Source: Girardinichthys multiradiatus
Lineage: Eukaryota; Chordata; Actinopteri; Cyprinodontiformes; Goodeidae
Reading direction: 5' to 3'
Assembly (NCBI RefSeq): GCF_021462225.1
Contig: NC_061795.1
Coordinates: 496,001 to 560,000, forward strand
Length of the DNA stretch: 64,000 nt
The notes below the pieces were generated by a model. It was given only the letters and a program-made list of their open reading frames with translations, did no database searches and had not been told where the DNA came from. Both the position numbers and the translations under genes were made by a program. This document shows positions 1 through 14,100 of this stretch, one piece after another (the stretch's first letter is position 1; the number at the start of each line of letters is the position of its first letter).

Positions 1-1480
1 TCTCTTATGATTCCAACCATTGTCCTGTTCAATAACCCGGTTTCAGTCAAACCTCAGCTGTCTGAAGGATGACCTCACATTTGACTTAGAAAACGTTCAT
101 ATATAATTGACTCAATGACTGTAAGGTGTCCCAGTGATGTAGCTGTGAAACAAGCCCAAGTCATCACCCCATCGCCATCATGCCTCATCTTTCTAGGGGA
201 GTTCCAGTATCCTCGTGGTCCAGCTAGATCCAACTTTTCACATTCAAGTCATGCTATCAAAATAATTTTAGAGAGGTGCTGCTTTCTTCTTGCATCCCTT
301 CCAAAGAAGCTACACATGCTCAATATTTTTTAAATTGCCATATGTTTTACTATTTACTGTGCTAACTGAGGTCTTTAGACTCTGATTTTGAGCTCTTGGG
401 TTTTTTGCAATTTCTCTGAGCATTAGATGATGTGACCTTGGAAGGAACATGCTGGGATGTTCACTCCTGGAAAGATTGAAAACAGTTTTAAACATTTTCC
501 AGCTGTAAATATATTTTCCCACGGTCAATGATGGGACGTTAATTGCATTGCTGATGTCTTTCTATCCTGGCATTGTGTTAACACATGTTTATGCTCCAGA
601 ACAGCAACGTGCTAAAAATCCTGCTTTTCTAGAAGTGGCCACACAGGCTGATTCTCAGTTAATCAAATGCATTTGATTAGCAGTCTCATTCTGCAATTTT
701 ATACCTTTTAGAAGCAATAAGGATGCACTCTGTTTAGTTCATTGTAGACATATCACTTTGATTCTTTTCACTAAATATGTTTACTGGTGACATCCAGATA
801 ACAGATTTCCTTAATAAGAGTGCAGGAATCATGTGTTTTTGTCTATATAGAGTTGAACTGAAAACCTGTTCAGTTGTATATTTTTTTTGTTTCAAAAACC
901 TCATTTACAACCTCATACAATTAAGGGTTAAAATATTATTTCCTTTTTAATAATAGAGCATTTAATTGTTAAAATGTAATTGTTAAAACATTTTGTTTTA
1001 TAACCTCTGATTAAACATGATTGTCGGTTAAAAAAAGAACAATTTTGGACCTTTTTAACATGAGCTGTGTCATGATTCAGCTGCACAGATAATTGCACAT
1101 TAGTTGTAACTGGAAGTGAATATGAACCTGATCAGTAAGTCCTCTCCAATGGTCACACGGGTTGTGTTGTGTCACGCCAGGTGGAAACATCAGTGTTTCA
1201 GACAGGGCATCTTTGTTGCTTTAGTATCTTCTTGTACCAGTCATTCATTGTCAGCGAGCCGCCACCCTGCAGGCAGCCATCAGCAGAAGCTAATGCAGTC
1301 TCTTCTCCTTCAGTTCACCTAAGAAAAGCACATCAAGGAGTCAGAGGGGCGTTCTGTCTCTTTGGGAGACTTTCTTCTGGAAGCAAATTAATCAAACCCC
1401 TGCATAGCTGGGTGACGTTGCGTGCATTGTCCTTAAAGTTCTTCATTGTTGTCAGTGTCACGGTATGCTTGTGTATCAAC
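1..1480. other. Intronic or upstream DNA, nothing recognised
   Basis: AT-rich sequence without convincing exons. Searched for the missing map1a N-terminal exon without success. Confidence 0.4.
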
Positions 1481-1483
1481 CAC

Positions 1484-1830
1484 TACACACACACACACAC
1501 ACACATACACACTCACTCTTGTTTTGCTATATGTAGTGAGGACCATGTGTTGACTCCCATTGACTTCCATTGATTTTCAGTCATTTTCAACCCTTTCTAT
1601 GCCCTAACCCTGACAATAACCCTAAACCTAACCATTACCAGTGCATGCCTAACCCTAACCTTAACCTAAAGTCAATTCACATCTTAGTCCTAAACCTAAC
1701 TGTTAGCAAAATAGGTCGTGAGGACCAGCAAAATGTCCTCACTTTGGTACAAACGGTCCTCAGTTTGATGGTAATATTGGAAAATTGGTTCTCACTATGA
1801 TGCCAAAACAGGAACACACACACACACGGC
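1484..1830. repeat. CA microsatellites flanking a dispersed repeat with telomere-like TAACCC units
   Basis: A (CA)n run at about 1484-1512 and another at 1812-1826 enclose a block with 'gtgaggacc', 'ttgacttccattga', several 'ccctaaccctaac'-like units (1600-1680) and 'aaaatgtcctcactttgg'. I recognise this 'gtgaggacc ... gtcctcac' arrangement as a common teleost interspersed repeat, without a firm family name. Confidence 0.6.
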
Positions 1831-2139
1831 TTAGTCTTCATAGTGTGAAACCAGGCATATCTGTGGTCAGGATTCTCACCTGTTGCCTGTTGTTGCAGCT
1901 TTTTCTTTAAAACGGTGAGGGGCGTCGCTCTTTGACCATCAACATGTTGCAGTCATCTCTCGATAATCTCTGTCTGTGCACAGGCCAGCTGATTAAAAAA
2001 CCCTTTTCTGGCGGACATGAAGATAGCTTTCAGGTGCTGTGTTGCTATGGTGACATCAACAGAGGGAGCTACTTCCTCCAGTTTGACTCAGTTAGAGTGC
2101 ATTGCAGAGGTGTTATCAGAGAGCATCTGTGAACATCAA

Positions 2140-3062
2140 TTTTATCCACAGATTCTCAGTTGGATTTAAGGCTTGACTTTAGCTGGGTCAGTAGCTCTAG
2201 CTGTACATTAAGTCCTGTTGTCTAGCTGGAAGTCAAAGCTTCACCACACCTCAGTTCCTTTACAGCCTCTAACTGGGTTCAATATAACCCTGTATGTAGC
2301 TTAATACATCTATTCATCAACTCCGACTAGCTTCCCTGTTAAAGAAAAGTATCCCAACAGCATGATGCTGCCATCACCATGTTTCACAGTGGGTATGGTG
2401 TATTCAGGGTGATAGTTTTCCACCATACCATCCTCAAATACTATTTTGTATGCCATTTGATTTTGTGCCTTCTTCCACATGTTTGCTGTGTCCCCTACAT
2501 GGCTTGTGGCGAACTGCAAATATAATTTCTTATGGCTTTCTTTCACAATAGCTTTTTTCTTGTCACTCTTCCATAAAAGGCCTGATTTGTGAAGTGCATA
2601 GCCAATAGCTGCCCTGTAAACAGAATCTCCCAGCTGAGCTGTGGATCTCTGCAGCTCCTCCAGAGTTACCATAAACCTCTTGGTTGCATGTAATGCTCTC
2701 CTTAGTCTTCTTGATCCTTTTTGTTCTCTAATGTTCTCTAAAAAACCCATGAGAATATCACATAACATCTGCATTTATACTGAGGTTAAATCACACATTT
2801 GTATACTTCGCTAACTAACGAGTTGGCTTCTGAACCTGACTGGTTGGATTGGATTTTATTTAGTGGTATCAAAGAAAAGGGGGCTGAGTAATATGCATGC
2901 CAGACTTCTGAGTATTTTATCCTCATATCATTATCCTTCCACCTTACAATTACTGTATCTGCTACTTTGTGTTGGTCAATCACTAAAAATCCCAACAGAA
3001 TAGAATATGTGAGAAAAAGGAGAAAAGGTTTTGGAAGTATGAACACTTTAGCAATTTACTGT
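2140..3062 (-). mobile_element. Decayed Tc1/mariner element
   Basis: The minus strand contains a broken transposase: KRFMVTLEELQRSTAQLGDS, HKSGLLW, FATSHVGDTANMWKKA, IPTVKHGDGSIML. These match the Tc1 DNA-binding/linker and early catalytic region. The plus strand has the typical 'cagcatgatgctgccatcaccatgtttcacagtg' in antisense. One end near 3040-3062 resembles a Tc1 terminus. The catalytic triad is incomplete, so it is inactive. Confidence 0.8.
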
Positions 3063-3978
3063 ACGTTTTGTTTTCACACAACATCCCTGATAGAAAAGAT
3101 GAAAATGTGGCTACATAAAAAATGATGGCTTTCAGCTTGTTTTGGTTTGAACTGGGTAATCTGAAGAGAGACTAAGAGCACATAAGTAGATGTGCTGAAA
3201 GCTGATAATATGATGCTGGTTATCACCTGTGAATCAATGACTTATTGAGATATTTATAACTCAAAGATTGTACCTGATTGAAAGTGAAATTATTTCTTTC
3301 ATGTATTAATTAGTTCTTACTTAAATCAGCTCAGTGAACCCTGAACTGCTGACAGTCCTTATTTTTCCGAGAGACACAGACTCTTTGTTTTCTCAGGCAG
3401 TCATGATTAGCTTCTGTTCTTTGGAAAAGCCTGATCGTATCAAATAATGTGTTGTTGAATACTATGTGCTGTCTTTGTCCATGCTGAGAACTAACATTAC
3501 TCTAAAAACAAAATCTAGAGCTGCAAACTCAGGCAATGTGCTGAATGGAGTCACTGATCTATTATTATTATTAGTACTTCTTAATATCTAATTTGTGGTG
3601 AAGCATTGGGGAATTAAAAGGTTACTTCTCCTTAGGTCTTTTACCTGTAAAAGAAGTTGGCTTTCTGGTTTTGGGTAAGCAGTGACCTCTTTCCTGCTCC
3701 AGCTTCTTTTCTAGCACTAAGGCATAAGTGGGTAGCTTGTTTCTTTATAAGGATTGCCCCACATAAGGTGGAGATGGCAGCAAAATAAATCTTCCTCACA
3801 CCCACCCTCACCCTCACACTCTTCTCTAACTCATGTCTGGATTTGCTCCAGCAGGATGTCAACACACCACAGGCTAAGGTCTGGCAACATGCCGTCAGAT
3901 TGTTTGCCATCAGGCCGGACCTGCCTTGACTCTATTACCCTAAAAAAATAACAGCATGATTTGTTTCTTATCTTACAG
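3063..3978 (+). other. map1a intron, nothing recognised
   Basis: No open frame with family resemblance. A polypyrimidine-rich stretch near 3780-3840 reads 'ctcacacccaccctcaccctcacactc'. The map1a acceptor closes the region. Confidence 0.4.
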
Positions 3979-4061
3979 GAGAAAGGACTCTGCATCATAA
4001 AAGTGATGTCCTAGAGACTGTGGTGCTTGTGAACCCGTCAGAAGATACTGTCATATCAGAG
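3979..4061 (+). CDS. map1a: map1a coding exon (first one visible in the window)
   Basis: Acceptor 'tcttacag' precedes 3979 and donor 'gtaagg' follows 4061. Two bases complete a split codon, then the frame reads ERTLHHKSDVLETVVLVNPS and on to ISE. This matches the N-terminal MAP1 block that in MAP1B reads KILHHRSDVLETVVLINPSD. The exon ends in phase 0. The preceding exon was searched for in 1-3978 and not found, so it is probably left of the window. Confidence 0.88.
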
Positions 4062-7000
4062 GTAAGGTGGATGCTCTCTGACAACAAACATGTTTTGCAA
4101 AAAACCAGAAAAAGAGTTTAATAAAAAAAAAAGACTGATTGCTAAACCATCAGCAGAAGCACCTCCATCCCTCTGAATGGGAGGATGAACCTAAAAGAGC
4201 ACTCATAATTTTCTTGACACTTTTGTTAAATCTTGTTTATCTTGATAGTTATTGTGTCTCTTTGCCTATCAGTGATGCAGGCACTTTCTGCTCTGTCTTG
4301 AGAGTGCCGCTTCTCCTTTAACTGTCCTCTTCGTCACTTTCTGTTTCTTTCTCTTTACCCCAGATCCAGTCTCTCGTGACAGATTCTGCAGGACACAAGC
4401 TTTTGGTGTTGAGCGGCCAGAGCTTGGAACACAGTGGCCTTCTTCTTCAGACCGGAGTTTTCACCTATCAGACCTTTTCACAGATCTTTGCTGATCCTGC
4501 AGTGAGTTACTGTCATTGCATTTTTACATTTATTGCTTCCCTCAACCACAAACATCAGTGTGTTTTTTGGAGAGTTTAACTCAAAGTAGTACAAAACTAA
4601 GAAGGGGAAGTAAAAGCAAGTCCATGTTAACTCTGGTGGAGCTGCAATGATCCACACCTCAAGTGGGAGAATCTGTGAACAGAACTTTTTTGTTCATTTA
4701 AAAAATATATATATTTTTAAATAAAATACAGTTGAACTGGACAAACTATCTTTAGACACAGTGTACTTCAAGTCTTACAAATGCCACCATTTGTATTACA
4801 TGTCAATTAGTCCTGGATTATACAAACCTGGTTTGCATGGCAAGAAGAAAACCATTGTTAAAAGAAACCCTTAAAAGGTCCCAAATGCAGTTTACAACAA
4901 CCCATGTAGAAGATCAAGCAGACATGTAGAAGATGGTGCTCTGATGAAATGAGACCAAAATTAAACTTTTTGGTCTACCCTGAAAACATTAGCTGTTTTC
5001 AGTTAAACACATCGGCTCGTCAATGAAACATGGTGGTGGCAGTGTCATGCTGTGGGGCTACCTTTCTTTAGCAAGGGCAAAAAACCTGTAAAGAACTGAT
5101 GGGAAGATGGGTGGGGCTAAATACACAGCAATCCTGACAGAAAATCATCCCCTGTTGCTCCTCTGTGTTGCCATGGGGACGCCACAACATTTAATTGGGT
5201 CGTCCTGAGGAACGCTGGCTGAATGCATTTAGGCCTGTAGACATGGTCAGGATGATCTGTTGCAGTTCAAACCGAGCATCAGAATAGAGAAGAAAGGTGA
5301 TTTAAGTTACTTTGAACGTAGCATGGTCCCAGTAGATCAGAAACTGCTGATCTACTGGGATTTTCACGCACTACCATCTCTAAGGTTTACAGAGAATGGT
5401 CGGAAAAAGAGAAAATATCCAGTGAGCAGCAGTTCTGTGGACACAAATGCCTTGTTGATGCCAGAGGTCAGAGGAGAATGGCCAGACTGGTTTGAGCTGA
5501 TAGAAAGGCAACAGTAACTCAAATAACCACTTGTTACAACCAAATCATGCAGAAGAGCATCTCTGAACACACAACACGTTGAACCTTGAGGCAGATGGGC
5601 TACAGCAGCAGATGACCACACCGGGTTCCACTCCTGTCAGCTAAGAACAGGAAGCTGAGGCTACAATTCACACAGGCTTACCAAAACTGGACAATAGAAG
5701 ATTGAAAAACGTTGCCTGGTCTGATGAGTCTCGATTTCTGCTGCAACATTCAGATGGTAGGGTCAGAATTTGGCATCAACGACATGAAAGCATGGATCCA
5801 TCCTGCCTTATATCAATGGTTCAGGCTGGTGGTGGTGTAATGGTGTGGGTGATATTTTCTTGACACACTTTCGGCCCCTTAGTACCAACTGAACATCATG
5901 TCAACGCCACAGCCTACCTGAGTATTGTTGCTGACCATGTCCATCCCTTTATGACCACAGTGGACCCATCTTCTGATGGTTACTTTCAGCAGGATAACCC
6001 ACCATGTCATAAAGTACGAATCATCTCAGACTGGTTTCTTGAACATGACAATGAGTTCACTGGACTCAAATGACCTCCACAGTCATCAGATCTCAATCCA
6101 ATAGAGCTCCTTTGGGATGTAGTGGAACAGGAGATTCACATCATGGATGCAGCCGACAAATCTGCAGCATCTGTGTGATGCTATCATGTAAATATGGACC
6201 AAACTCTGAGGAATGTTTCCAGTACCTTGTTGAATCTATGCCACCAAGGATTAAGGCAGTTCTGAAGGCAAAAGGGGGTCCAACCCGGTACTAGCAAGTG
6301 TACCTAATAAAGTGGCCGGTGAGTGCATATTTACAATCATATACAAAAGTATTCACCCCTCTTGAACCTTTTCACATTTTGTCATATTATAAGCAGACAA
6401 AATGGGACTGCACTTCATCCTGAACACACCATCCTCACACTGCAACAAATATGGAGTCAAGGGTGGTTCTTCCAAGACTGAGGCCGCTCCCTCCAAGGCC
6501 AAGTCTAACGCCAAGGCCGAATCTTTAGAAGTAGACTAATATTTTGGGACAAAACAACTTCCTGGTATTAAAGTAATATGTAAGTTATTAATTGCAACTG
6601 CACATCAATACACAGTCTCTGAGCTGAACTCATCGTCTTACATTGCACCGTAGCCGTATGTTAAATTAAAAAAACTTAGAAGCATAATAAAGAGTTGTCA
6701 TAAGTAAAAATTAAAACTTTCTAAGTTTCCAAAGGTTTTTGCTTTTACAAAATAAGGACGGTCATTTTATACATTATGACAAAACTTAATAGAACTACTG
6801 GATGCCAATTTTAATGGTAATTGCTTTTATGTAAAAGTAAGACAAATTGGCTTCATTTAGAATTATTGTGATGAGAGTGAGGTTGAAAGGATGAACATTG
6901 AAAAGGCAGGAGAGTTCAAGCCAGCTGTTCAAGTGGTAACTTGTTTAATCCCCACAGACCCAATATTATTTTTTCTGTGCAAAAAAATAGATTTTTACTA

Positions 7001-10000
7001 TTCTTCACAATACAAATAAAGGGACAAAAAAGAGATTTTTGCCAACTAAAGAATTTATTGGTGTTTTTTACATGTTCATGACAATGGACACAAGACCTAA
7101 ACAAGCATAATTGTCATTAAGCACAACCTAAAAGAAAGAGCATGTTTTTAACAATGTGCTCATATAACAACTAATCTGGTATAGCAAAAACATCTAGAAC
7201 TTGACACACACACATATGTTGTAGGGGAATAAACCATGCTACCAAACAGCATATTTCAAGGTTAAATAAGAGAAAAACAATAATGTATATGAAATCATTA
7301 AATGGACAGTAGTTAAAATTAAAGTTGTTGAACACTGGTTGATGTTTATTAAATTAATTGCTACTTACTTTGCTTTGTGTACCCATTGTAAATGTCTAGT
7401 AAAACTAGACATCGTCTCCTTCACCTCATAAACTGTTGATGCTGAAGGCAGACATAACTTACAACTAGTGCAGTGTTTGTTTTTCCCTTTTCTTCATACT
7501 CTTCATGTTCATGAAAAACAAATTTAATACTTTTGGAATCTGTGGGGATGTTTCTGCTGTCAGATTACAGGTATTTGCTCCATGGAAGCTAGACTGCAAG
7601 TGGACTAACAAAAGTGCTCTTTTAACCGTGACAACCAAATGCCGTAATCCAGTCTGGTGCAGTAAAAATTCAAGTGCAACAAGGATTCGCTGTCATAAGC
7701 AAAAATTAAATTGTGTTTTTCTGAGATGCCAGCATGCACAGATGCACTCCATCCAGTCTGATCATCAGATATTTTGCAAACCATAATGGACAAAGCAGGT
7801 AGGGACATACCCCAACATATTGCAGCTGTTATTGTAGAACAAAAGTAATTTCGACACTTTAGATTTTTATTTGTAAAACGTCTTAAACACCATGTATTAT
7901 TTTGCTTTCATGTCACAATAAAGCACTACTTTGTGTTGCTCTGTCACATGAGATCCCAATAAAAGACATTGAAAGTTGTGGTTGTAATGTGGAAAAATTG
8001 GTTTAAATGGTATAAATACTTTTTCCAGGCACTGTAAGTATTTGAGCCTTTGTTAGAACCACCATCCCTAAATTTATATTTCACAATATTTTCCCTAATT
8101 TTTCAAGTTATTGAATGCCAACACTGAAAATATGCTTTGGCGTCTCTTTCCTGCAGGTCAGTGAATTGCTGGGAACAGCAGCCCGCAAGCAGCAGGCAAC
8201 ACTCACTGTGTCCTGCCGCGGGGAGGTGGGCTCCGTGGGACAGCAGCAGACCCTGCAGGAGTTCCTGGAATACAAACTTAACCCAGAGCCCGTTCTCCCC
8301 AAGATGGAGGGTGTCACGGAGTTCACAGAGTACGTCTCTGAAACCGTAGATGTTCCCTCGCCTTTTGACCTCCTGGAGCCCCCCACCTCCGGAGGCTTTC
8401 TGAAGCTGTCAAAACCATGTTGCTACATCTTTCCTGGAGGACGGGGAGACTCTGCACTCTTTGCTGTGAACGGCTTCAACATCTTAGTGGACGGAGGCTC
8501 TGAGAGAAAATCCTGCTTCTGGAAACTAGTCCGTCACCTGGACCGCATTGATTCGATTCTGCTCACTCACATTGGAGCCGACAACCTCCCAGGTATCAAT
8601 GGGCTCCTTCAGAGGAAGATTGCAGAACAGGATGAGGAGCAGTCACAAGGCTCCACCAACTACAACGACTGGATGAAGAACCTGATTTCTCCCGAGCTTG
8701 GTGTCGTCTTCTTTAATGTGCCAGAGAAGCTCCGTTTGCCAGAATCTAATCTCAAAGTGAAACGCAGCATTGAAGAGGCCTCGCTTACTCTGCAGTACCT
8801 TAGTAAACTAGGAATCAAGTCGGAACCACTGTATCGAGTGGTCAGCAACACCATTGAGCCCATTACACTTTTTCATAAGATGGGAGTTGGAAGGTTAGAT
8901 ATGTATATTCTCAACCCTGTCAAAGATAGCAAAGAGATGCAGTTTTTAATGCAGAAGTGGGCCGGCAATAGCAAAGCTAAAACTGGCATTGTGCTGCCCA
9001 ACGGGAAGGAAGGAGAAATATCTGTGCCCTACCTGACATCAGTTACAGCCTTAGTCGTGTGGCTACCTGCCAATCCTGCAGAAAAGATCATCAGGGTGCT
9101 GTTCCCTGGGAATGCACCGCAAAACAAGATCTTAGAGGGCCTGGAAAAACTAAAGCACCTTGACTACTTAAGGTATCCTGTAGCCACACAAAAGGACATT
9201 GCCTCAGGAGCTCCTCCATCTGTTATTAAGCAAACCAAGTTAAAACAAAGAACAGATAGCAAAGAAAGTCTCAAATCCTCCCCGAAGACCACTGCAAAGA
9301 CCTCGAAGAAAGAAACTGATGGACAGGATGATGTGTCAAACGCCACAGAGGCAAAGAGTGACTCTGTGAAAGAAAATATTGTAGAGAAGAAAGAGGAAAA
9401 GAAGCCAGCCAAGATGCTAAAATCTAAAACTGAAGTGCCAGAAAAGAAAAAACTGAAAGAGAAAACTGTGAAAAAGCATTCCAAGGAAAGGGCATCAAAA
9501 ATGGATGAGAAGAAAGACAAGGAGAAGAAAGAGATAAAAAAAGTGAAGAAAGATGATTCTACCAAAAAAGATGAAAAGAAGGAGGCCAAGTCCAAAGAGG
9601 ACAAGAAAAAGGATACTTCCAAACCTGAGCTGAGAAAAATCACCAAACCTGACCTGAAACCACTCACACCTGAAGTCAGGAAGACCTTGCATAAAGCAAA
9701 AGCGTCAAGTAAAACTAAAACTTTAAAAAGCAAAGTCACAAAGACTGTACCTGCTGAAGCCAAAGCAGATGAAGCAAAGCCTGAAGTTATGAAGCCCGAG
9801 CTCACTGAGGGGGTACTGCGTGGGGGTACAACAGCTGTCTCCACACCTGAAGACCTCTCCAAGGATTTTGAAGCACTGAAAAAAGATGAAGGTAAAGCAG
9901 TATCAGCAGAGCAACCTGCGAGGGATAAGGTTTCCCCTGAGCCGACAGTAGAAACCCCAATCCAAGAGAAGACTGGAGCACCAGATGCAGTTTCAGAAAT

Positions 10001-11147
10001 CCCACAGAAACCAAAGTCGGTTGAAATGGAGGCATCAGCCCCAGATGCAGAGTCAAAAACTGAAGTGAGAGACGAGCGGTCAACTCAAGAGACAAAATTG
10101 GAAGAAACTCAGCCATTTGAGGATGAGGGAGCTGCATCTCAGGATGAGGAAGAGGTGGAGGAAGAGCCCCCCGCTGAGGAAAGTAGAGCACTAGAGAAAG
10201 AGGAAGATGAAGAGGAGGAAGACATGGGAATAGGTGTGGATGAAGATGAATCAAAATGGACGGAGGCAAAGGATGATGGACTTGACAGGAAACACGAGAC
10301 TGAAGAAATGGAGAAATCCGAATATCTGTCAACTAAAGCTTTGACAACACTGGAGTTCCAAACGGCTCTGTCCAAGGAGGTGAAAGAAAAAGAAGCTGAG
10401 GAGGAGGAGGAGGGGCTGCAGAAACCTGAACTGGAAGAGGTAGAGGACTTAGACGTGATAGCAGATGAAGAGATCAAAGTCAAGCCTGAAGATATTGCTG
10501 AAACCCAAACAAGTGGAATGCTGACAACAGCAGCCACAGAAGGAGCTGCTGCTGCTGAACATGTCTTCTGCATCCAGGATGAGATGATTCCTGCCTACTC
10601 TGAGACAGAGCAGACCATCTCTGACGAGGAGATTCACGAGGAGGCTGAAGAGAGAATCCCTCATCTCCAGTATGATGTTGGTATCTATGACATCTCTGTT
10701 CCAGATCAGACTGGTTCCTTTGTGGACATTCATGGCATGAGAGAGATGCAGGCAGCTGCCATAACCGAGAAAGCTTTCATTCCAGGAGTCCAGGAACAAG
10801 TATCTGTTTTTACCAACATCATCACTGCTCCTCTGGCAGAAGAAGAGCATGTATCCTCTGCAACGTCCATCACAGAGTATGACAAAATGTCCTCCTTCCC
10901 AACGTCTATTGCGGATGATCAATCGGCGGCATCTGTTGCCGCACCACCTGCTGAGGAACCACTTAAAACTGCAGCTTCTTCAGCTGTAGCGAGCGCTGGC
11001 CAAAGCAAAGAACAGCCACGCTCGGCAGGAAGTCTATCACCACCTTCCTTAGAAGAGGACAAACTATCCAAGTCTCCGTCTAATGATTTACAGCTCCCTG
11101 TTGCAGAGGAGAAGATGGTAGCTGAAGTTCCTGACAGGACAGAAGTG

Positions 11148-11179
<32 letters not shown>

Positions 11180-14100
11180 CCAAACCCCCAATGTTGACAT
11201 TTATCTTGAAAAACTTCAAGAGGGTTATGCTGCATCCCAAATGATGCAGAGCAAAGAAGCAGACATTGAAGATCTTTCTGGCTGTAGATCTCCTGAAAAG
11301 ACTTACCATGACATCAAACCAGTCCATCTACCGGTGGAGGAGGAAAACATAGATGCAGTAGCTCCTAAAGACATTTCATCTGTCGTGCCTACGAGACCCT
11401 TCGGGTCTGATTCTGTAACTTCAGAGAGCGAGGAGCGTTGCTACAGTCCAGATGACATCACTGTGAAAATGGCTTCTCCGCCACAGTCCGGACCCTCGAG
11501 TGCAGCTCATTCTCCAATTCATCAGTCTCCAGTGGAACCCAAGACAAAGATTTTCCTGGACTCTGAGTTGCTAAAGGAGGGACTACTTCCTGACGAAGTT
11601 GCCACAAAGAACACCCAAACCAAAATGAAGGATGACCAGGAAAATGAGAAACAGAAGGAAGCTGACAGACAGAAAGTAGACCAGTTCGAGGACGTGTCTG
11701 GAAGATCTAACGACGAATCATTTGAAAGGGACATTAAAGAGGTTCTGGTGATGAAAGAGAAAGTAAAAGATATCATATCAGTGCCAAAAGATGAAGGAAA
11801 ACAGGCAGAAATAATGCCTGCTGTAGCATTATCTTTAACAGAAATTAAACCACCTGTTGGGGCCGGAGAGGATTCCCTCCCATCATCCGATAAAGAAGAT
11901 TCTCACAGTGGTATCAGAGAGAAGCAACCTAAAGTGCCTGGATCGAGTCAATTCCCAGAGAAGAGCAGTTTCTTGGGTCACGATAAAAAAGATAACAACG
12001 ATGATGATAATGATGACAAATCTGCTATTAAAGAAACCATTGTAGAGTATGAAAAAGATAAAAACGAGGTCTTTGTTCTCAAAGAACTCAAGGAGGAAGT
12101 AAAACAGAAATCTATCATTCAGGAAGCTGTTTCAGCCGTGCCGTTCGTCGTCGACGAGAAGGCAGAGAAAATGCCCATAAAAGAGGATATTTGTGACACT
12201 ACACCTAGTAAAGAAGAAGGAACAAAGGACACTGTAGCTGTTGATGAAGATACAGAAAAAGATGATAAGACCAAAACCAAAAAACAAGTACAGAAAGAAA
12301 TTGTGCTTTCTGAGGTCAAACAAATCAAAGATGAACAGACAGAGAAAGAGGGATTACAAGAGCATACATTTGACCTCAAAACTGGTGGTGACTCAATGGA
12401 AGAAGAGGTGGAAAAAGATATTTCTGGTATGAAGATTTTAAAAGATAATGAGAAGAAAGAGATGGAAAAGCCAGATACTTTTGATATTAAGACCCATGAA
12501 AAAGTTGCTGAAAAGGTCCAAACATCAGATATCAAGGATGTCAAAGAAGATGGACAAAGTGAGGAAAAGACAGATGGAATGCCCATTTCCGAGTCTTCCA
12601 AAGACGAGAAGAAAAAGGAGGAAGAGTCGTCGGATATCAAACTGCAAGAAGAGTGGAAAGAGAAAAAAGAAGTGGAAAAAAGAGATGTGTCGGCCCCTAA
12701 GCCCTTTATAGATCATGGAGAGGAAGAGATAAAAAAAGAAATGAGTGATACACTCAAACCTCCTTTTACCAAGAAAGAAGATGATGAGCAAGAAATTAGT
12801 ACAGATGCAATCTGGACACTCAGCCACACCAAATTAGAGGAGAAGGATGTAACAGTGAGCAAAGAGGAGATCACTGCAGACATGACAGTAACTGAACAAG
12901 AAAAGAGAGTCGCAAAGATAAAAGAAATTCCATATCAGGAAGAAAAAGAAGACGTAACAACAAGCAAGGATGATGCATCCCTATTTAAACCTGATGTGGA
13001 ATACGGCAATAAGCAGGATATGCAAAAAGAAGATGCTTCGGCTATTCAGTTTGGTATATCTGAGGAAAAGGAAAAGCTGCTAAGTAAGGAGGAAACTACT
13101 GGTGGTGAACCAACAACTGAAGTAAAAAGAGAACACGAAAAAAGTAAAGACACTGAAGGTGCAGTTAAAGTTACCAACATAGACGAAGAGGCTGAAATCA
13201 TAGGTAAAGATACTGAACTGTCTACTACAACAACTAGCAAAGAGGCAGAAGAAACACTTCAAACTGAAATATCAAGTGCAGGAGGAAAAGAGGAGCAGCA
13301 GACAGCAAAGGAAGATGTTACATCTGCTGTTAAATCAGATCCTGTAGTGGAAGGAGATGCAACAATACGTGAGCATGTACCAGCTGTCAAAACAATCAAA
13401 GATGAAGCAACACCGAAGGGTGTCATTAGTGAGCCTACTCCCACAATAAGAGCTGAACAAGACACAGAAATCAGGAAAGATCTCCATACTGTTGAAACCC
13501 CAGCAGATGGAGCGAAAAAAAAAACACCAGAAAAGGAGGAAACAATAACTTTCAAACTGTCCGAGGAAGAACAAGCAACAGCTCAGGAACACAGTGTAGA
13601 TGTTCCACACTTCAAGGAAGAGAAAAATACATCTAAGGACCCAATTTCTGACATAAAACCCCACAAAGAGCAGGAAACAAAAGAAACAACTGGTGTTTAT
13701 TCTCTTACAGAGGAGCAGAAGAAAGTTGAAACCAAGGATGATACATCAGATTTAAAACTTGACAAAGAGGAGACGAAGAAAACAGTGAAAGGAGAAACTG
13801 ATGTCAAGAAAGATGAAAAGATTGATGTTACTGAATGTGTATCTGTTAAAGCAGAGAAGAAAGCAGATAATGATACTTCTGATAAAACCTCTAAGGATGG
13901 AACGGTGCAGGCAAAAAGAGACATTTCTATGAAACAACCCCAGGAAGACAGCCGTATTGACCAAAAACCCATGACGGAGCAAATGAAGAACATTGACTGG
14001 ACCGATACAACAGAAAACAAAGAAGGAGAGACCACTGAACCACCCTCTGCCACAAAAGACAAGGAGTCTTCTAAGGTTGAAACACTTAAAGAGGAAAAAG

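Noticed and set aside
1..3978. Search for the upstream coding exon of map1a (RHSARFS-type block)
   Set aside because: No matching translation with fitting splice sites found; it is assumed to lie left of the window.
9164..9862. Minus-strand open frame of 232 codons, Ser/Phe/Leu-rich
   Set aside because: Antisense of the Lys/Glu-rich map1a exon; K and E codons read backwards give F, L and S without stops. No family likeness. The same holds for other antisense frames at 10139-10922, 12119-12827 and 13697-14288.
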